A stretch of 64,000 nt of DNA from Axinella damicornis (GCA_963931865.1 OZ007513.1:10255467-10319466); one strand, 5' to 3'. Counted from the stretch's first letter, positions 1-11,312 are shown. Numbers and translations are program-made. The notes: generated from the letters alone by a model not told the origin.

Positions 1-414
1 GCCATTAAATTTCGGACAGCAGGTATAATCAGACACCAGTTCTCTCATGATAGTGGCAGTGGTGGGCTTGCTGATACTTCCATAGGTGAGGGTGGAGGGT
101 TCCACGGCGGTCACTAACCTGACAGGGGGAAGGACTCTGTCGTCTTGAAGCAGCAGCCCATCAAACACCGGCGTCCGAACTTATCCAAGCTCGGACACTG
201 CAATATCTATCTTTGGACTCGGGTTTTATCGTCAGCATCCACTACTGCCCGATGCTGTAGTCAGTCTGTATCTGCCGTTATCTACGCTCGGGAAGTCTGT
301 ATCTGCCGTTATCTACGCTCGGCACTAACCTGACGGACGGAGGGACTTCGTAGTCTCCAAGTAGCAGCCATTGCTAGCTTCCAAATACGTCAAAGTGTTG
401 CTTGTACCTACCTA
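1..414. other. Unassigned flank of transposase pseudogene
   Basis: No convincing gene is visible. A roughly 30-bp segment (AGTCTGTATCTGCCGTTATC and onward) is tandemly duplicated at about 262-290 and 294-322. Two looser copies of an AACCTGACNG-type segment lie near 117 and 328. This is probably the decayed 5' part of the element whose transposase follows. Confidence 0.4.
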
Positions 415-1553
415 CTGTTGGAACACAGCTTGAAAGACAACAGTTTGGACCAAAAGCCACGCAACACCTTCAATATGGACGAACCAGGAGTGCCGCTAGA
501 CCACTTGACGAAAGCGTAGACACCAGGCTAAGACGATTAGATGGACAAGGACTTAAACTGAGATGTCCCGTGAGTGAAGACCGTCCACCGTAAAGGTGAG
601 AAAAACCCAGTAGCAATAGGTAGTGGCCTAAAAACGCAAATCACAGTGGTGGGCTGCGCTAGCGCTGGTGGTTATTGCCTCCCACCAATGGTAATTTGGG
701 ACAGAAAACGCTTGAAGCCAGAACTTACTGTCGGAGAAGTTCCGGGTACTATCTATGGTCTGTCCAAAAAGGGTTGGATATATGAAGGGCTCGGAACCAG
801 AGTGGTCTAACCCACAAACATTGAACTAGCCCCCCTAAACTTGAGAATACTGGTAAAATGTGTTTCAGGAGCTGCTGAAATTTCAAGAATTTGAAAATTT
901 CGGTCATATGCTCACACCCATTGCATATTTTTTACTCCATTTTTGTGCAATTCATGCAATTTCCAGTACTTGATTTTGGGTTAGACCACTCTGGTTCTCA
1001 GCCCTTCATATAGACCAGGAACTTCTTGATGCTTGGTTTAATTGCCATTTTTTTTGAAGTACGCTCCACTGGCATGCCCCATTCTATTTCTCAAGGATGG
1101 ACACTCCTCGCATTATTGTCCAGATACTGTGCGAATGGCTGCAAGCCATAAAGTCATCATGTTTGCTCTGCCCCCAAATACAACACACATAACACAACCC
1201 CTTGACAAGGGATGCTTTGGCCCTCTAAAGGTTCACTGGAGGCACGTCTGTCATCAGTTCATGGTAGATAACCCACTAAAGATTGCTAATCGCTTCAACT
1301 TCTCTGAGTTGTTCCAATGACCTCAAAGAATATAATGGCAGGTTTCAAGACGTACCCTCCTGATCATAAAGCCATTTCATTACCTGGTGCCTCCAAGTCC
1401 TCTCGTCCTTCACTGGGCGAGAAGTCTGGACTGAAGTTCATGCCGTTGTATAGCCCTAGCCACTCTGTAAGCTCACCTAGCCAAAATGCTAATTTTTCTG
1501 ATGATGAGCTACAAAGATTCGAAGTCCGCTTTGAGAATGGCTATAATCTAGAA
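415..1553 (+). pseudogene. Tigger/pogo-type (DDE_1) transposase pseudogene
   Basis: Encodes the catalytic domain of a Tc1/mariner-superfamily transposase of the Tigger/jerky type. Visible in order are NTFNMDEPGVPLDH (first catalytic Asp, about 467-508), KTQITVVGCASAGG and LPPMVIW (631-700), LKDGHSSHY (second catalytic Asp, about 1090-1116), LPPNTTHITQPLDKG (about 1168-1212) and a C-terminal acidic and aromatic stretch ending RFENGYN. All are hallmark blocks of this family. Stop codons near 520-560, several frame changes and a 230-bp insertion at 781-1010 break the frame, so it cannot make a functional transposase. The N-terminal CENP-B-like DNA-binding region is not recognisable. Confidence 0.9.
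781..1010. mobile_element. 230-bp TA-flanked inverted-repeat element (MITE)
   Basis: The ends are near-perfect inverted repeats (TATGAAGGGCTCGGAACCAG at 781-800 and its complement ending at 1010, extending about 34 bp). The element is flanked by TA at 779-780 and 1011-1012. Removing it together with one TA rejoins the Tigger reading frame: GWI before and DQELLDAWF after, which is the family order. It is therefore a recent, precise insertion of a non-autonomous Tc1/mariner-like element. Confidence 0.9.
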
Positions 1554-1671
1554 TGCATGTTCCTTGCAACATGCATTCTACCTGCACCCACATGACTGAA
1601 CTCCCCATGAGCATGCATGTAACATGCATGCCATTTTGTCCAGGGCTGGTAGTCTTACATACGCAATATAT

Positions 1672-2247
1672 TAACCCTATACCCCTGAGCTGCATGCGTA
1701 GAAATCAATCGCGTGGTTACGAGAGCAGTTAATAGGTATTTCGTGGTCAAATCATTTCGGTGTATTTTGTAAAATAACTGAGTTCAGGTATTGATAGTCA
1801 GGCTTGTATAGCTATGGAAAACAAAACCAGAAGTAGTCACGACTTGACAGTGAGGCCCGAGAAAGACACAACGGAGGTTGTCACTGTGCACTCGAAAATG
1901 ACGACAAACCACAGTAGTGGTTGGCTGACGGTTCCAGCAGTGGTATAGGTTCCAAGGTGGGTGAGATAGCTAGCTAAGTACAAACTTGATACAACAACTT
2001 GCTCGTACGAAATACGCTATGCAATGCCATAATTACTATACATCGATCGACAAGTAAACTTCTGACGTGATTTGTGGGGAAAGTCCCTAAGCATTTACAC
2101 TAAGTCCATAAGCTTTTTTTCCCAAGTCCGATTGTGTAACTATGGCAATAAATAGCTGAAATCCAGTATGGGCGTATATGGGCGCTCTCATGTGTAACGG
2201 GCTCTTAATTAAAGGGCGCATACTGGCTCTATTGGGGGTATAGGGTT
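1672..2247. mobile_element. Inverted-repeat element with TAACCCTATACCCC ends
   Basis: TAACCCTATACCCC at 1672-1685 is matched in inverse orientation by GGGGTATAGGGTTA at 2234-2247. The 576-bp interior has no convincing ORF. No clear target duplication was found, so the superfamily is open. Confidence 0.55.
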
Positions 2248-2249
2248 AC

Positions 2250-3235
2250 ACCTTGGGCTTTGTCCTCGGTGCATACATAGATCACTAAACCACCTCTACC
2301 CAGACATGTATACTTGACTTACTTCAAGAAACCACAACTTGGTGCTGCTGATGGAGACCAATGAAGTCTTGTCCATCTCCCTGCAGCCATGGCTCATCTG
2401 TCTGTGGAGATGTGCATATGGAATGCATGTGTCAGTGGTGCAGCCATGTGGAAGCACTCTGCTAAGACAACAGGCGAAAATTAACACCACTCAACTCTCT
2501 ACCTTGTCACATTGTCGGTCTTCCAGACGGCTGCCAATTCCTCACCCGCCAATTCCTCACCCACGGCTGCCAATTCCTCATCCGCGTCAACAATCACCCC
2601 ACTATGTTGAGACAGAGATAAAGAACATGTACATCCAGAAAGTCTTCAAAACAAACACCCAACATCTACGTATCATGAGGTATTGTCTTCCTACATTTTG
2701 AATGCAGTTCCTCTGCTAAATTGTTCGTGCAGCTACAACACCGTTACAGTAGCACTGTAGGTGCGTACTCTGGTGCCAGTGATGCTATGTGACAAAACTA
2801 TAGCGCAGACACATTGAAGCGTAGTTGTTGATTGCATGGGAAGGGTTCCAAGGCAGCGGTAGTACACAGCTCCGTCTCAAGCTATAGACCAATGCCATTC
2901 AACTAACATCACTTTTCCCTGGCATTTCCGTCGGTGTACCATAATACACTGGCCTCATATGCAGCATCGATTGAAATGTGCATGCCCTGAATCACTGGTA
3001 AGCCCTTATCTATCTCGATTCAACACATACTAGAAGCATTGTTGGTGCCTCATGCATTCACCGAGATCACCATAAAAGCTGCTATCTCGGGAAACAGCTG
3101 CCATGGAGTTGATGTATATACCCGATTCTCGAAATGATGACATCAGTTGCAATGGGTCTGTATTAGCCTCTTAACCACACCCTTGCACAGTATACCCATA
3201 GTGCACTTACTGCAGTACTGTAACTAGTACTGGGT
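2250..3235. other. No gene seen; short repeats
   Basis: About 1 kb without a supported gene. A CCAATTCCTCACCC motif recurs three times at 2531-2583. The plus-strand open frame at 2339-2701 shows no recognisable domain. A short inverted repeat around TTGCACAGTATACCCATA (about 3184-3266) overlaps the start of the next element. Confidence 0.35.
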
Positions 3236-3885
3236 TCAAGATTATGGGTACCTGTGTATACTGTGCAAAATAACAGTGACTACCTTTGTGCAACCCTTCT
3301 TCCCCCCCCCCCCCCCCCCCAGAACAAAGTCAGTGCTGGAGTTGAACCTATTCAAACCCACCTACTTCCTGCAGAAGTGTGGCTCCACAGACACTGTGGC
3401 CCCTCCCACATACATTTATAGATTCTGAGTGCATGCAACAAACCATTCATGTTACATGCAGAATTGCACCTTCAGCTTCAAGCGCAGCTAAGACATCAAT
3501 GATGAGCTATAAATGAACAAATTCGCCACACATCTCCGGCTAGAGGCCAAAGCTCACTGGGAAAATGGTGGTCAACAAAGGATGCAGTGACTCTCTGGCA
3601 GTGGTAACCAGACTACTCTGTCTCTCAAAATTAGCTCCAGCTGTTAAAATTCTTGGCATGTCACTGACGACTGATGAACTGACAACTTTTGCTGACTCGA
3701 TCACCTGCACTCGATATAATTAGCTGTGATAATATAAATGTCTCTTTCCATAACAAATACCTTTTTCGACATAAAAGATGCCGCATGTGTTCATAAGTAA
3801 ATTTGCATAGGAATCCTGAAATAACATCCAGCTGATGGTACACAAGCTAATTAAATTTTACATCTGGTCAACCTTTAATGAGATT
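3236..3885. repeat. Diverged copy of the 618-bp TTAA element found at 58.3 kb
   Basis: Clear alignment to 58280-58897 over nearly the full length. Shared landmarks include GGGTACC near the left end, AACAAAGTC, the 'cccctcccacatac' block, TATAAATG and 'atctccggctag'. A C19 homopolymer interrupts the left part at 3302-3320. The right terminus is degraded and the TTAA flank is not intact. Confidence 0.75.
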
Positions 3886-4079
3886 ATCAGGCAACAAAAC
3901 AGCTTACTTGATGATTCAATAATTCTCATAATTGTAATTAACATGTCAGTAGATTTTTCACCTACTTGCAATGGCACCAGTAAGCCATCCCAGCAACATG
4001 AAGACTTAGTATGTTCAAGCTTCCACCACTAATGAGGTATTTCCTGTCCAGCAGTTCAGCAATCATTTCTAAGTGAAGT

Positions 4080-4176
4080 GGTTATTGGTCCGGCAGGAAG
4101 TAGGGTGATTGGTTAGGATATTAGGGCGAGGGCCAGTTTGGAATGCATACGAGTACTTCCTACCGGACCAATATCC
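4080..4176. repeat. 97-bp imperfect hairpin
   Basis: Arms at 4080-4102 (GGTTATTGGTCCGGCAGGAA...) and 4154-4176 are reverse complements with two mismatches, separated by a 51-bp loop. It is a small foldback element or a hairpin remnant. Confidence 0.7.
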
Positions 4177-4353
4177 ATGTCGTTATCTAACTACATCAAC
4201 GTCTTCAATCAAATAGGCCTGGCAGCTACAACTATCTGCAACTACATAAATCTAACAGCATCACTTGCTCAGATTCAAATTTTCAAAGATAGACAGTTCA
4301 CAGTTACTTCGTTGTTTATTGCACCTGTCCGCTTACAGAGTGGCTGATGCTAC

Positions 4354-4507
4354 TAGCCTTGTTCCCAGCCCCTCTACACCTCTAGTTTTTGCTCACTTGC
4401 AGTAGCTCCCAGACCTTCTACACCTCCATCCCCAGTTTTTGATTGCCTGAAGTATACTGCAAGCGATCAAAAACTGGAGGTGTAGAGAAGGCCTGGGAAC
4501 GAGGCTA
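4354..4507. repeat. Foldback element, GTTCCCAG family (copy 1)
   Basis: TAGCCTTGTTCCCAGCCCCT on the left and AGAAGGCCTGGGAACGAGGC on the right form inverted arms around an inner inverted repeat (CTACACCTC / GAGGTGTAG). Related palindromes with the same outer arms occur at 6336, 34039, 42457 and 52653. Confidence 0.8.
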
Positions 4508-5307
4508 GGCTGAAACCTGACCCGCCTCCGCCTAGGTAAATTACTCTGGCTTCAGCTACTCACAGATGTTGTATACACAAATTATATCAGCATTGTTGGC
4601 TATTACGTACTTACTGTCGTTCCCGTTCCACTTTATAGTTGCGGGTGTTCGTAGCATTGAATTTACAGCAATGGTCTACACATTCAAAATTAAACTTGGC
4701 ATCTGCATCTGAGCTAGCTACATACTTTACCAAGAACAGATCCGCTACAATTCACCAACTCTTCAGAAACTGGTTTGGTCGTCCTCGTAGCGTGAACGTC
4801 GTCCATTTCAAGTCTTTCCAGCGTGTGAACGTCCCTCCGAAGATCAGGCAGTCAGAGCAGGTAGTAGCACAAAAAAAGTAGCAGCTGCTCTCAGTCAGGC
4901 CACGCGGTATCCGGCAGCTGCCAGCTCAGCGCACATGCGCAGTTCGGGCCGAAAGTTCAAAGTTCATAGCAAGTGCAAATCCTAAACAGAATGGTGTGTT
5001 ACAGAGTGAAACAAGCATGCATGCTAACTAATAGGCCTACCTCCCCCCCCCCCCCCAAATTCTGCATCCATTGACGTTACACTCAATTTGTGCTGCCACT
5101 TCCAATCATAAACAGAACCATTTGCAAAAAAAGATAACTTAACATAGCATTTTGATAGAGTATTGTGTCTATTATATTCCACAAGAGCAACAGTAACTGT
5201 TACATGTTACATGTAGTACAACACTTGAATAGTCACGTACAGAATGCCTCAGCGGGAACATTTACAGCAAAATCATTACTATTAATGTGCAAATCACTTC
5301 TAGGTAC

Positions 5308-5431
5308 GTCCGCTTCTTCTTCGACTCCACCTTCATATTCTGCCCCTTCAGAAGCTTTGCCCCAGCTGGTTCAGCAATTGGCTGGATAACAGCAGCAGAT
5401 TTGGAGCTACGTGTCCCTACTTCTCTACTCC
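5308..5431 (-). other. Putative coding exon, lysine-rich
   Basis: On the minus strand a T-rich tract ending in CCATAG precedes an open 124-nt segment. It encodes a basic, Ala/Lys-rich peptide (GTRSSKSAAVIQPIAEPAG, then KVESKKKRT) and is followed by GTACCT as a possible donor. The composition is coding-like, but no family is recognised and no partner exons are found nearby. Tentative. Confidence 0.3.
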
Positions 5432-5495
5432 CTATGGCAAACAAAACAACAGTGAAAATCATAGCCTTAAGAATATTTGCTTGCTACCCATCTGG

Positions 5496-6100
5496 CCAGC
5501 ACCATCATTGTATTCTGTTACAGTGTATGTTCCAGGATACTCCAGTATAGCCAGCACCATCACTGTATTCTGTTACAGTGTATGTTCCAGTATACTCCAG
5601 TATAGCCAGCACCATCATTGTATTCTGTTACAGTGTATGTTCCAGGATACTCCAGTATAGCCAGCACCATCATTGTATTCTGTTACAGTGTATGTTCCAG
5701 GATACTCCAGTATAGCCAGCACCATCATTGTAGTCTGTTACAGTGTATGTTCCAGGATACTCCAGTATAGCCAGCACCATCATTGTATTCTGTTACAGTG
5801 TATGTTCCAGGATACTCCAGTATAGCCAGCACCATCATTGTATTCTGTTACAGTGTATGTTCCAGTATACTCCAGTATAGCCAGCACCATCATTGTATTC
5901 TGTTACAGTGTATGTTCCAGGATACTCCAGTATAGCCAGCACCATCATTGTATTCTGTTACAGTGCATGTTCCAGGATACTCCAGTATAGCCAGCACCAT
6001 CACTGTATTCTGTTACAGTGTATGTTCCAGGATACTCCAGTATAGCCAGCACCATCATTGTATTCTGTTACAGTGTATGTTCCAGGATACTACAGTATTG
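5496..6100. repeat. 55-bp minisatellite, 11 copies
   Basis: The unit starts CCAGCACCATCATTGTATTC and repeats every 55 bp exactly, with starts at 5496, 5551, 5606 and so on to 6046. Copies differ by one to three substitutions. Because 55 is not a multiple of three, the short ORFs running through it change frame each unit and are not evidence of a gene. Confidence 0.97.
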
Positions 6101-6335
6101 CTATTTGAAAGTGAATGGATAATTATGCATGAAACCTTGATGGAACTGGCCAAGTGATCACTCGCTTGGGCCAATAGTGCACGCACCCTTCTGGGCCACC
6201 GTAGTAAAGACAATAGCCTACTTGACTTAGTGTTCTAATCGTATTCAGCTGTGTAAGTCAGTGGCCAGATTCTATAAGCTAGGTAGCGCCAACTTACTCC
6301 TTGGGATAGGCAAACCAGGAACCATGCAGTTGATT

Positions 6336-6440
6336 GGCCTTATCCCCAGGCCTCCGCCCAGATTTTATCTCGCAGCCGTGGAGAAAAAATTTCTCCATGG
6401 CTGTGAGATAAATCTGGGCGGAGGCCTGGGAATGAGGCTA
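6336..6440. repeat. Foldback element, GTTCCCAG family (copy 2)
   Basis: Outer arms GGCCTTATCCCCAGGCCTCC and GGAGGCCTGGGAATGAGGCT enclose a second strong palindrome (ATTTTATCTCGCAGCCGTGG pairing with CCATGGCTGTGAGATAAATC). Almost the entire 105 bp can fold on itself. Confidence 0.85.
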
Positions 6441-6710
6441 GCAGTCGATTGGACACTATGCAATTAAGGAAGCAGTCCTATACAGCACTGGAGATACTCA
6501 ATCTACTCACTTTTGTACATGGGAGGTACGTAAGTGCTTCTTAACGCAAGTGTTGAGTGAGAAATAAAGGTAGGACATTGATATGGACTGCCTAGCCCTA
6601 ATCATAATATCGATCCATGCTCAACAGTTTGTCTCATCTTCGTTGATTGATAATACAGCTGGGATTCTCATGTCGAATGCACGGCTGAAACTCCTTGTCA
6701 ACATGTATGT

Positions 6711-7035
6711 TAGTCGCGGAACCAGACTCCCAACCCAAAGGGGGAGGGGGAGTCTGGTACAGTTGCATACATGGCAATTTGCAGTCTGCGGAATTTCGGT
6801 GACATGAATCAGATTGGTTGATTGCTGGGTTGTGACATGTAACAGGTGGCTAAGTGTGGAGACAGTGAATTCATAGTAACTCAATTATTCATCTAGCACC
6901 TCCTTGAGACCCACCTGATCACCTTTAATTGGCACTTAGGAATCCTCATGCAAGCTGTAGCCCATAATGGCTTTCTGTATGCAACTGTACCTGACTCCCC
7001 CTCCCCTTTGGGTTGGGAGTCTGGTTCCGAGATTA
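6711..7035. mobile_element. Mutator-like non-autonomous element with 9-bp target duplication
   Basis: Inverted terminal repeats of about 60 bp start with TAGTCGCGGAACCAGACTC (left) and end with GAGTCTGGTTCCGAGATTA (right). The flanks carry the direct repeat CATGTATGT at 6702-6710 and 7036-7044. Long inverted repeats plus a 9-bp duplication fit Mutator-like or foldback elements. It holds no transposase. Confidence 0.8.
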
Positions 7036-7044
7036 CATGTATGT

Positions 7045-8710
7045 ATCCTTTACAGACACCACGTATGTATCCTTTACAGACACCGTCATGCATCAGGTAA
7101 CAATAACAGGTTGAGCTGGGAGGTTCTAGTACGGATACAGGAGCATGCAGAAACACGCAAATATAAATGTACAGGTAAAGGCTTACCAATATCACCAAAG
7201 TGGCTTTGCACCTCAAGATCCTGAGGAACAAGAACATCAATACACAGTTATGAGTAGATGCTGACATTGACACAAGACAAGTTATAGTTGTACCAAGAGC
7301 TTTAGGGTGTATGGGATTTGTAGGGTGAAGCCGGAAACAGTTCAAGGGGTACAATCCCATCACCCTAAAAGCTCATGGTACAATTAACTTGTGCCACAGT
7401 GCACGCTAATTGTAGCTTTAAGAAGAAACCACAGTTGCCAAGCAACACACAGAATGTACCCTGGCTTCAAAGGAACCACTTAGATGGGATTTGTCCACTG
7501 TGGTGGTGCCTTTCAAACGGCCATACACTATGGTACAAGCAGGAGTGCATGAGCTACCGAACGCAGTGAAGGATCGTCAAATTAGTATAGACATCACGCC
7601 TTACGGTCATACCATATATGGAAGGCCTTTGCAGTACCGCACAAACGCCAATTTGTTTTTCCTGTGTCGAAAAACTGGATGAACGGTTGCTTTGAAATTA
7701 AATTTGCTCTGTGGCAAGAAGCTACGTATAACGGTCAGGAGGAGGAGGAGGAAATTTAGACTGAAGAAGCTTCAATAGGTCAGATCAGTGAGGCTGATTG
7801 CATAACAAGATTCCAGTGCTATAAGACAGCTGGTATTCAATAGGAGGTAGACCGTCTACGGACAGAAAGAGACCTTTTGAGTTAGAAGTGAAGGCTATAA
7901 TTATCCTACTAGCCTGATAAAAGTCACAAGGAGGGCCGGCCAAGCAGCGGCAGGTCAAGCTTCACGCATACTGTACTAATTCTTTTACCAATCATAAAAC
8001 CATGCCATATAACGCTCACTTGAAAGGCTAGTGGAGGAAAAACTAAAGGGAAGGGAAGGCTGACCAAGTAAATGACTTGTGTAAGCAACTGACAAAATCC
8101 GCAAGACGGGCAATCAAAATAAGAAACAAACTCACTGACGAGGAGCAGCAGCAGAGCTACGTACAGTAATCATTTTCCTATAAACACACTAATTTGTTTT
8201 TATGCATAAATGTCAATAATTGAATTGTTACAGTTGCGAATATTGAAATCTCGCTTAAACAAATGAGTATGCATGCAGTGCTGCGATTCACACACAAGTA
8301 TGCATCTCGAACATGATTCGATCTTCACTTAGAAGGGGAATTGGAGTGCTGTAGTAAACCACTATATTCACACCTCATAACATCAGTGAAAATTCGGTCA
8401 TGCATTCTGTGTGACCCAATTAACCTGGAACAAACCCCCTTCCCAATTGCAACACCTTCACCGTCATCTTCAGTACGGTTGACAGATTATCGAGTACTTT
8501 CCTGCTGTTAGAGTGCCCATTATCAGCTGAAATAATAGCGATATATGATTAGTGCATGCTTGTATTGAAACTAATCCTAGTGTTGTTACTACTTGTGCAG
8601 TAGGACAATGCATTCCTTGGTCGTTGTGTATGGTGTTCCTCTCTGTATATAAGTGCCTGTACCTGAATGATTCTCTCTCCTGCAATAAAGCCAAGATTAT
8701 TACACCAAGA
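7045..8710. other. Unassigned region with coding-like scraps
   Basis: No complete gene is seen. A 24-bp segment (TATGTATCCTTTACAGACAC...) is duplicated at about 7041-7084. Plus-strand open stretches at 7491-7682 and about 8062-8169 (KSARRAIKIRNKLTDEEQQQ) look mildly coding by composition but match nothing recognised and lack clear splice partners. A minus-strand segment near 7189-7222 (EVQSHFGDIG) sits between CAG and GTAAG and could be an isolated exon. Confidence 0.3.
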
Positions 8711-8734
8711 GTCTACCCTCTCCTCACTAGTGAC

Positions 8735-8949
8735 CTAACACGGCTCTGGAGATATTTGGAATGCCACCACATTTCCAAATCAGAGATATGACCGATGCCG
8801 AGGCCTACAGGCTCACTCAAGCTATAGTCACCGGCCGAGCTGGACGAGCCTACACCTTCGACATCGACCTCCACTGGACCGGGGATTGGGAAGCCACCTC
8901 CCCTGCTGGTCAAGCTGAGCGGAACCAAAGCACCACGGGGTTGTGGTAG
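8735..8949 (+). pseudogene. P-loop NTPase family fragment, copy 1 (post-Walker A part)
   Basis: Encodes MPPHFQIRDMTDAEAYRLTQ followed by AIVTGRAGRAYTFDIDLHWT, in frame to a stop at 8949. The same segment directly follows the Walker A motif in the copies at 16.4 and 28.2 kb, so this copy has lost its P-loop. This is the longest readable post-P-loop region in the window. No catalytic assignment is possible. Confidence 0.55.
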
Positions 8950-9083
8950 GAGCTGCTCAGGGCGCCAGTGTTGAACCCTCACAAAGGTATGTACGTTTGC
9001 ATAGTCATGTATGTACATTAAAATCAGTGTCAATCAGTACAAGCACATCTGCACGGCATTACTAGTTTTGATGTATAGTGCAG

Positions 9084-9226
9084 ATGTGGCTGAACCAGCC
9101 AGGGATTGGGTTGCGGACGCCCCTATTCCCTCTCCATTCAAGAGGGATAACAGGAAGTATGAAGAATACCACTTTGTAAATAAGAAACTGTATATTTCTC
9201 TGCGCCACAGTGGGCCTTATAATTAG
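9084..9226 (+). pseudogene. Terminal-exon fragment ending KLYISLRHSGPYN
   Basis: After GTGCAG the frame stays open to a TAG at 9224-9226, ending EYHFVNKKLYISLRHSGPYN. Related endings occur near 12905-12946 and 13340-13403, with a diverged version at 17700-17820. Read together they suggest a real C-terminal exon (with KEFFRKYDHIF upstream in the best copies) of an unrecognised protein encoded by the repeated unit. Each copy is followed by CCTGAGTGGGC motifs, as if these were its 3' untranslated region. Confidence 0.45.
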
Positions 9227-9232
9227 TTTTTA

Positions 9233-9370
9233 GCCTGAGTGGGCGTTGGAACTTCGTTTTGTTTTTTTGTTTTTCAGCCTGAGTGGGCATGCATTAATAC
9301 TTGTAGTTATGTTTCTTGTAAGTACAGACTGTAAACAGATTTTTATGTTGTTTTTTTCAGCCTGAGTGGG
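9233..9370 (+). repeat. CCTGAGTGGGC motif cluster 1
   Basis: Three copies of (TTTTTCAG)CCTGAGTGGGC at about 9233, 9277 and 9357, separated by T-rich spacers. The motif directly follows the KLYISLRHSGPYN stop codon. Other clusters lie at 12944-13000, 13410-13545, 13974, 17827-18026 and 26307-26690. Confidence 0.85.
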
Positions 9371-10125
9371 CAATAGTATGACAAGTTTAGAATCCTGAAG
9401 GAATTGACTCTAGACTAACAATGGAAGAGATCATCATAAAACTCTGTCACATATGCATGACAGTGAGGGGAGGGTATAATCCAAACCCCCCCCCCCCCCC
9501 CCCCCCCCCCCAGAAGAAACGGTCTGTCCACGGCCCCCCTTAGGAGAAACGGCCTGCCACTGCCGATATGAGGATAGTAGAGCAAGTAGCTGTCTCAAGC
9601 AGCTCTTATACCAATGTACGAGGGCCCAACCATACTAGTAGTGGTTCAACTCCTGGCGACACCACGCTGATTGAAGCCAAACTGAACGCACAGCCAAACC
9701 ACATTACTCAACTTGTAGGTGAGAGTGTGATCTCTTCGTTCATTGAGTCGAACCTTCATCCTGAGCTGAACCCCATGATAAATTATCATTGACGGAGAGA
9801 AGTTCGGGGTCAGTGAGTGTCTATGACAAAAAGAATGACCTACTGCTGCTAGCGTGGGACATTCATTGGCTAACCGAAAAAGATGACAGTGAACCTGATT
9901 ATGAGCTAGATGAGGTGGGGGTGGTGATTTTATAAAACTCTGTCACATATGCATGACAGTGAGGGGAGGGTATAATCCAAACTGCCTCCCCCCCCCCCCC
10001 CCCCCCCCCCCCAGAAGAAAGGGTCTGTCTGTCCCTGGCACCCCTTAGGAGAAACGGTCTGCCACTGCCCATGATACGAGGATAGTAGAGCAAGTAGCTG
10101 TCTCAAGCAGCTTCAAAGCTCCTGT

Positions 10126-10398
10126 CCGCGAAACGAAGTGAATCAAATTCTGTATTTGAGAGCCCTGACGAGCTCACTATGGTGGAAGGGAAATCCTAGA
10201 TACTATACTTTAATCCCCGCCCAAGAATGGAACAACGATCTAACCATCCTGGCTGATCTACTGAGATTTCTGAGGGATTCACAAGGAGGTCATTACCACC
10301 TTCCTCATGACTTTAGGAGAACGTTCAGCATGATCCGATTGGCCGATATGCTAGGAATGGACAGTTTCCTGAGAGCCGTATCTGCTGAGCTCCACATT
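10126..10398 (+). pseudogene. Unknown conserved ORF, repeat copy 1
   Basis: Frame reads PRNEVNQILYLRALTSSLWW, then GNPRYYTLIPAQEWNNDL, ILADLLRFLRDSQ, a His/Arg-rich stretch and MIRLADMLGMDSFLRAVSAE. The central roughly 60 residues are kept almost unchanged in four copies (here, 10919, 14225 and 14978). No family is recognised. No ATG precedes the conserved part in frame here, so it may be an internal exon or a fragment. Confidence 0.45.
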
Positions 10399-10402
10399 GC
10401 TT

Positions 10403-10830
10403 GTGTCGATATCCGACAATGTAATTTTCGCTTTGTTCGTCTCTCTTGTTTCGTCCTGTTGTGTCTGCATCCGACCACGTAATTTTCGCCTTGTTCGTCT
10501 CCTCCTTTTTGTCCTTTTGTGTTGGCATCCGATCACGTAGGTCGTTGACAACTTGTATTGCTGGTGTCGGTATCCGACCACACAGATCATGGAGGAAGAA
10601 CCAAATCAGGAGGATGGGGACATTTAACCCCTGCTTAATAGTGTATTATTGCTCCGTCTCTTTCATTTTTCTCATATTGCTTGTGTCGGTATCCGACCAC
10701 GTAATTTTCGCTTTGTTCGTCTCCTTCGTTTCGTCCTGTTGTGTCGGCATCCGACCATGCAGGTCATTGACAACTTGTCTTTTGCTTTGTCTCCTTGTAT
10801 TGCTTATGTCGGTATAAGACCACGCAGCGC
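10403..10830 (+). repeat. Minisatellite of GTCGGNATCCGAC palindromes, array 1
   Basis: Seven occurrences of TGTCGGTATCCGACC or close variants, at about 10406, 10461, 10521, 10565, 10685, 10741 and 10807. Each centres on the imperfect palindrome GTCGG-NAT-CCGAC, and the spacers carry TAATTTTCGCTTTGTTCGTC or TGACAACTTGT blocks. Open frames on both strands through it are by-products of the repeat. Confidence 0.85.
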
Positions 10831-10918
10831 AGGTCACTGACTTTAATTTCCATTTTGTTCATCTCCTTCACTTAAATAGTACTATTTCAAATGTACGGGC
10901 ATAATCCTATCCGAAAAA

Positions 10919-11275
10919 ATGCCTGTGCTGTCAGCTCAGCAGTCAAGATGGTGGGGGATCTTGGTTATCCCGCGAAATGAAGTGAATCAAATCCCGTATT
11001 TCAGAGCCCTGACCAGCTCACTATGGCAGAAGGGAAATCCTAGATACTATACTTTAATCCCCGCCCAAGAATGGAACAACGATCTAACCATCCTGGCTGA
11101 TCTACTGAGATTTCTGAGAGAGTCACAAGAGGGTCATTACCGCCTCCCTCATGACTGGAGGAGAACGTTTCTTAAGCGCAGAGAAAATGGCACCGTGGAT
11201 TCAACCACCAAAAAGAGATCAGAAAGTGGAAAACAATCCCCAAGCAATACAAACCAAAACCACTGGAAGTGGTGA
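10919..11275 (+). pseudogene. Unknown conserved ORF, repeat copy 2 (with ATG)
   Basis: This 118-codon frame starts MPVLSAQQSRWWGILVIPRN and continues into the conserved block (ALTSSLWQKGNPRYYTLIPA). It diverges after the His/Arg segment into a Lys/Ser-rich tail. Copy 4 at 14978 shares the upstream SAxKMVGGILVIPRNE reading, which suggests the real protein extends upstream of the conserved block. Confidence 0.4.
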
Positions 11276-11312
11276 CCACCAATGTGTCCCCCACCCCCCC
11301 CCCCCATTCCAG

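Larger units (their letters stand above)
9403..10870 (+). repeat. Long composite repeat unit, copy A
   Basis: The unit begins near ATTGACTCTAGACTAACAAT and contains 'cataaaactctgtcacatat', a poly-C tract followed by AGAAGAAACGG, a conserved ORF (10126-10398) and a palindromic minisatellite. Copy B at about 13575-14980 is nearly identical for most of its length. The leader is itself duplicated within copy A (9436 and 9933). C-runs at 9486-9511 and 9988-10012 mark each leader. Confidence 0.85.

Noticed and set aside
5496..6100. Regular direct repeats resembling a CRISPR array
   Set aside because: The whole 55-bp unit repeats with no variable spacers, in animal DNA with no cas genes. It is a minisatellite.
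6893..7363. 156-codon minus-strand ORF
   Set aside because: It runs across the boundary of the Mutator-like element and has no recognisable domain.
10325..10590. Overlapping ORFs on both strands in the palindromic minisatellite
   Set aside because: Palindromic repeats keep several frames open on both strands; no support for coding.
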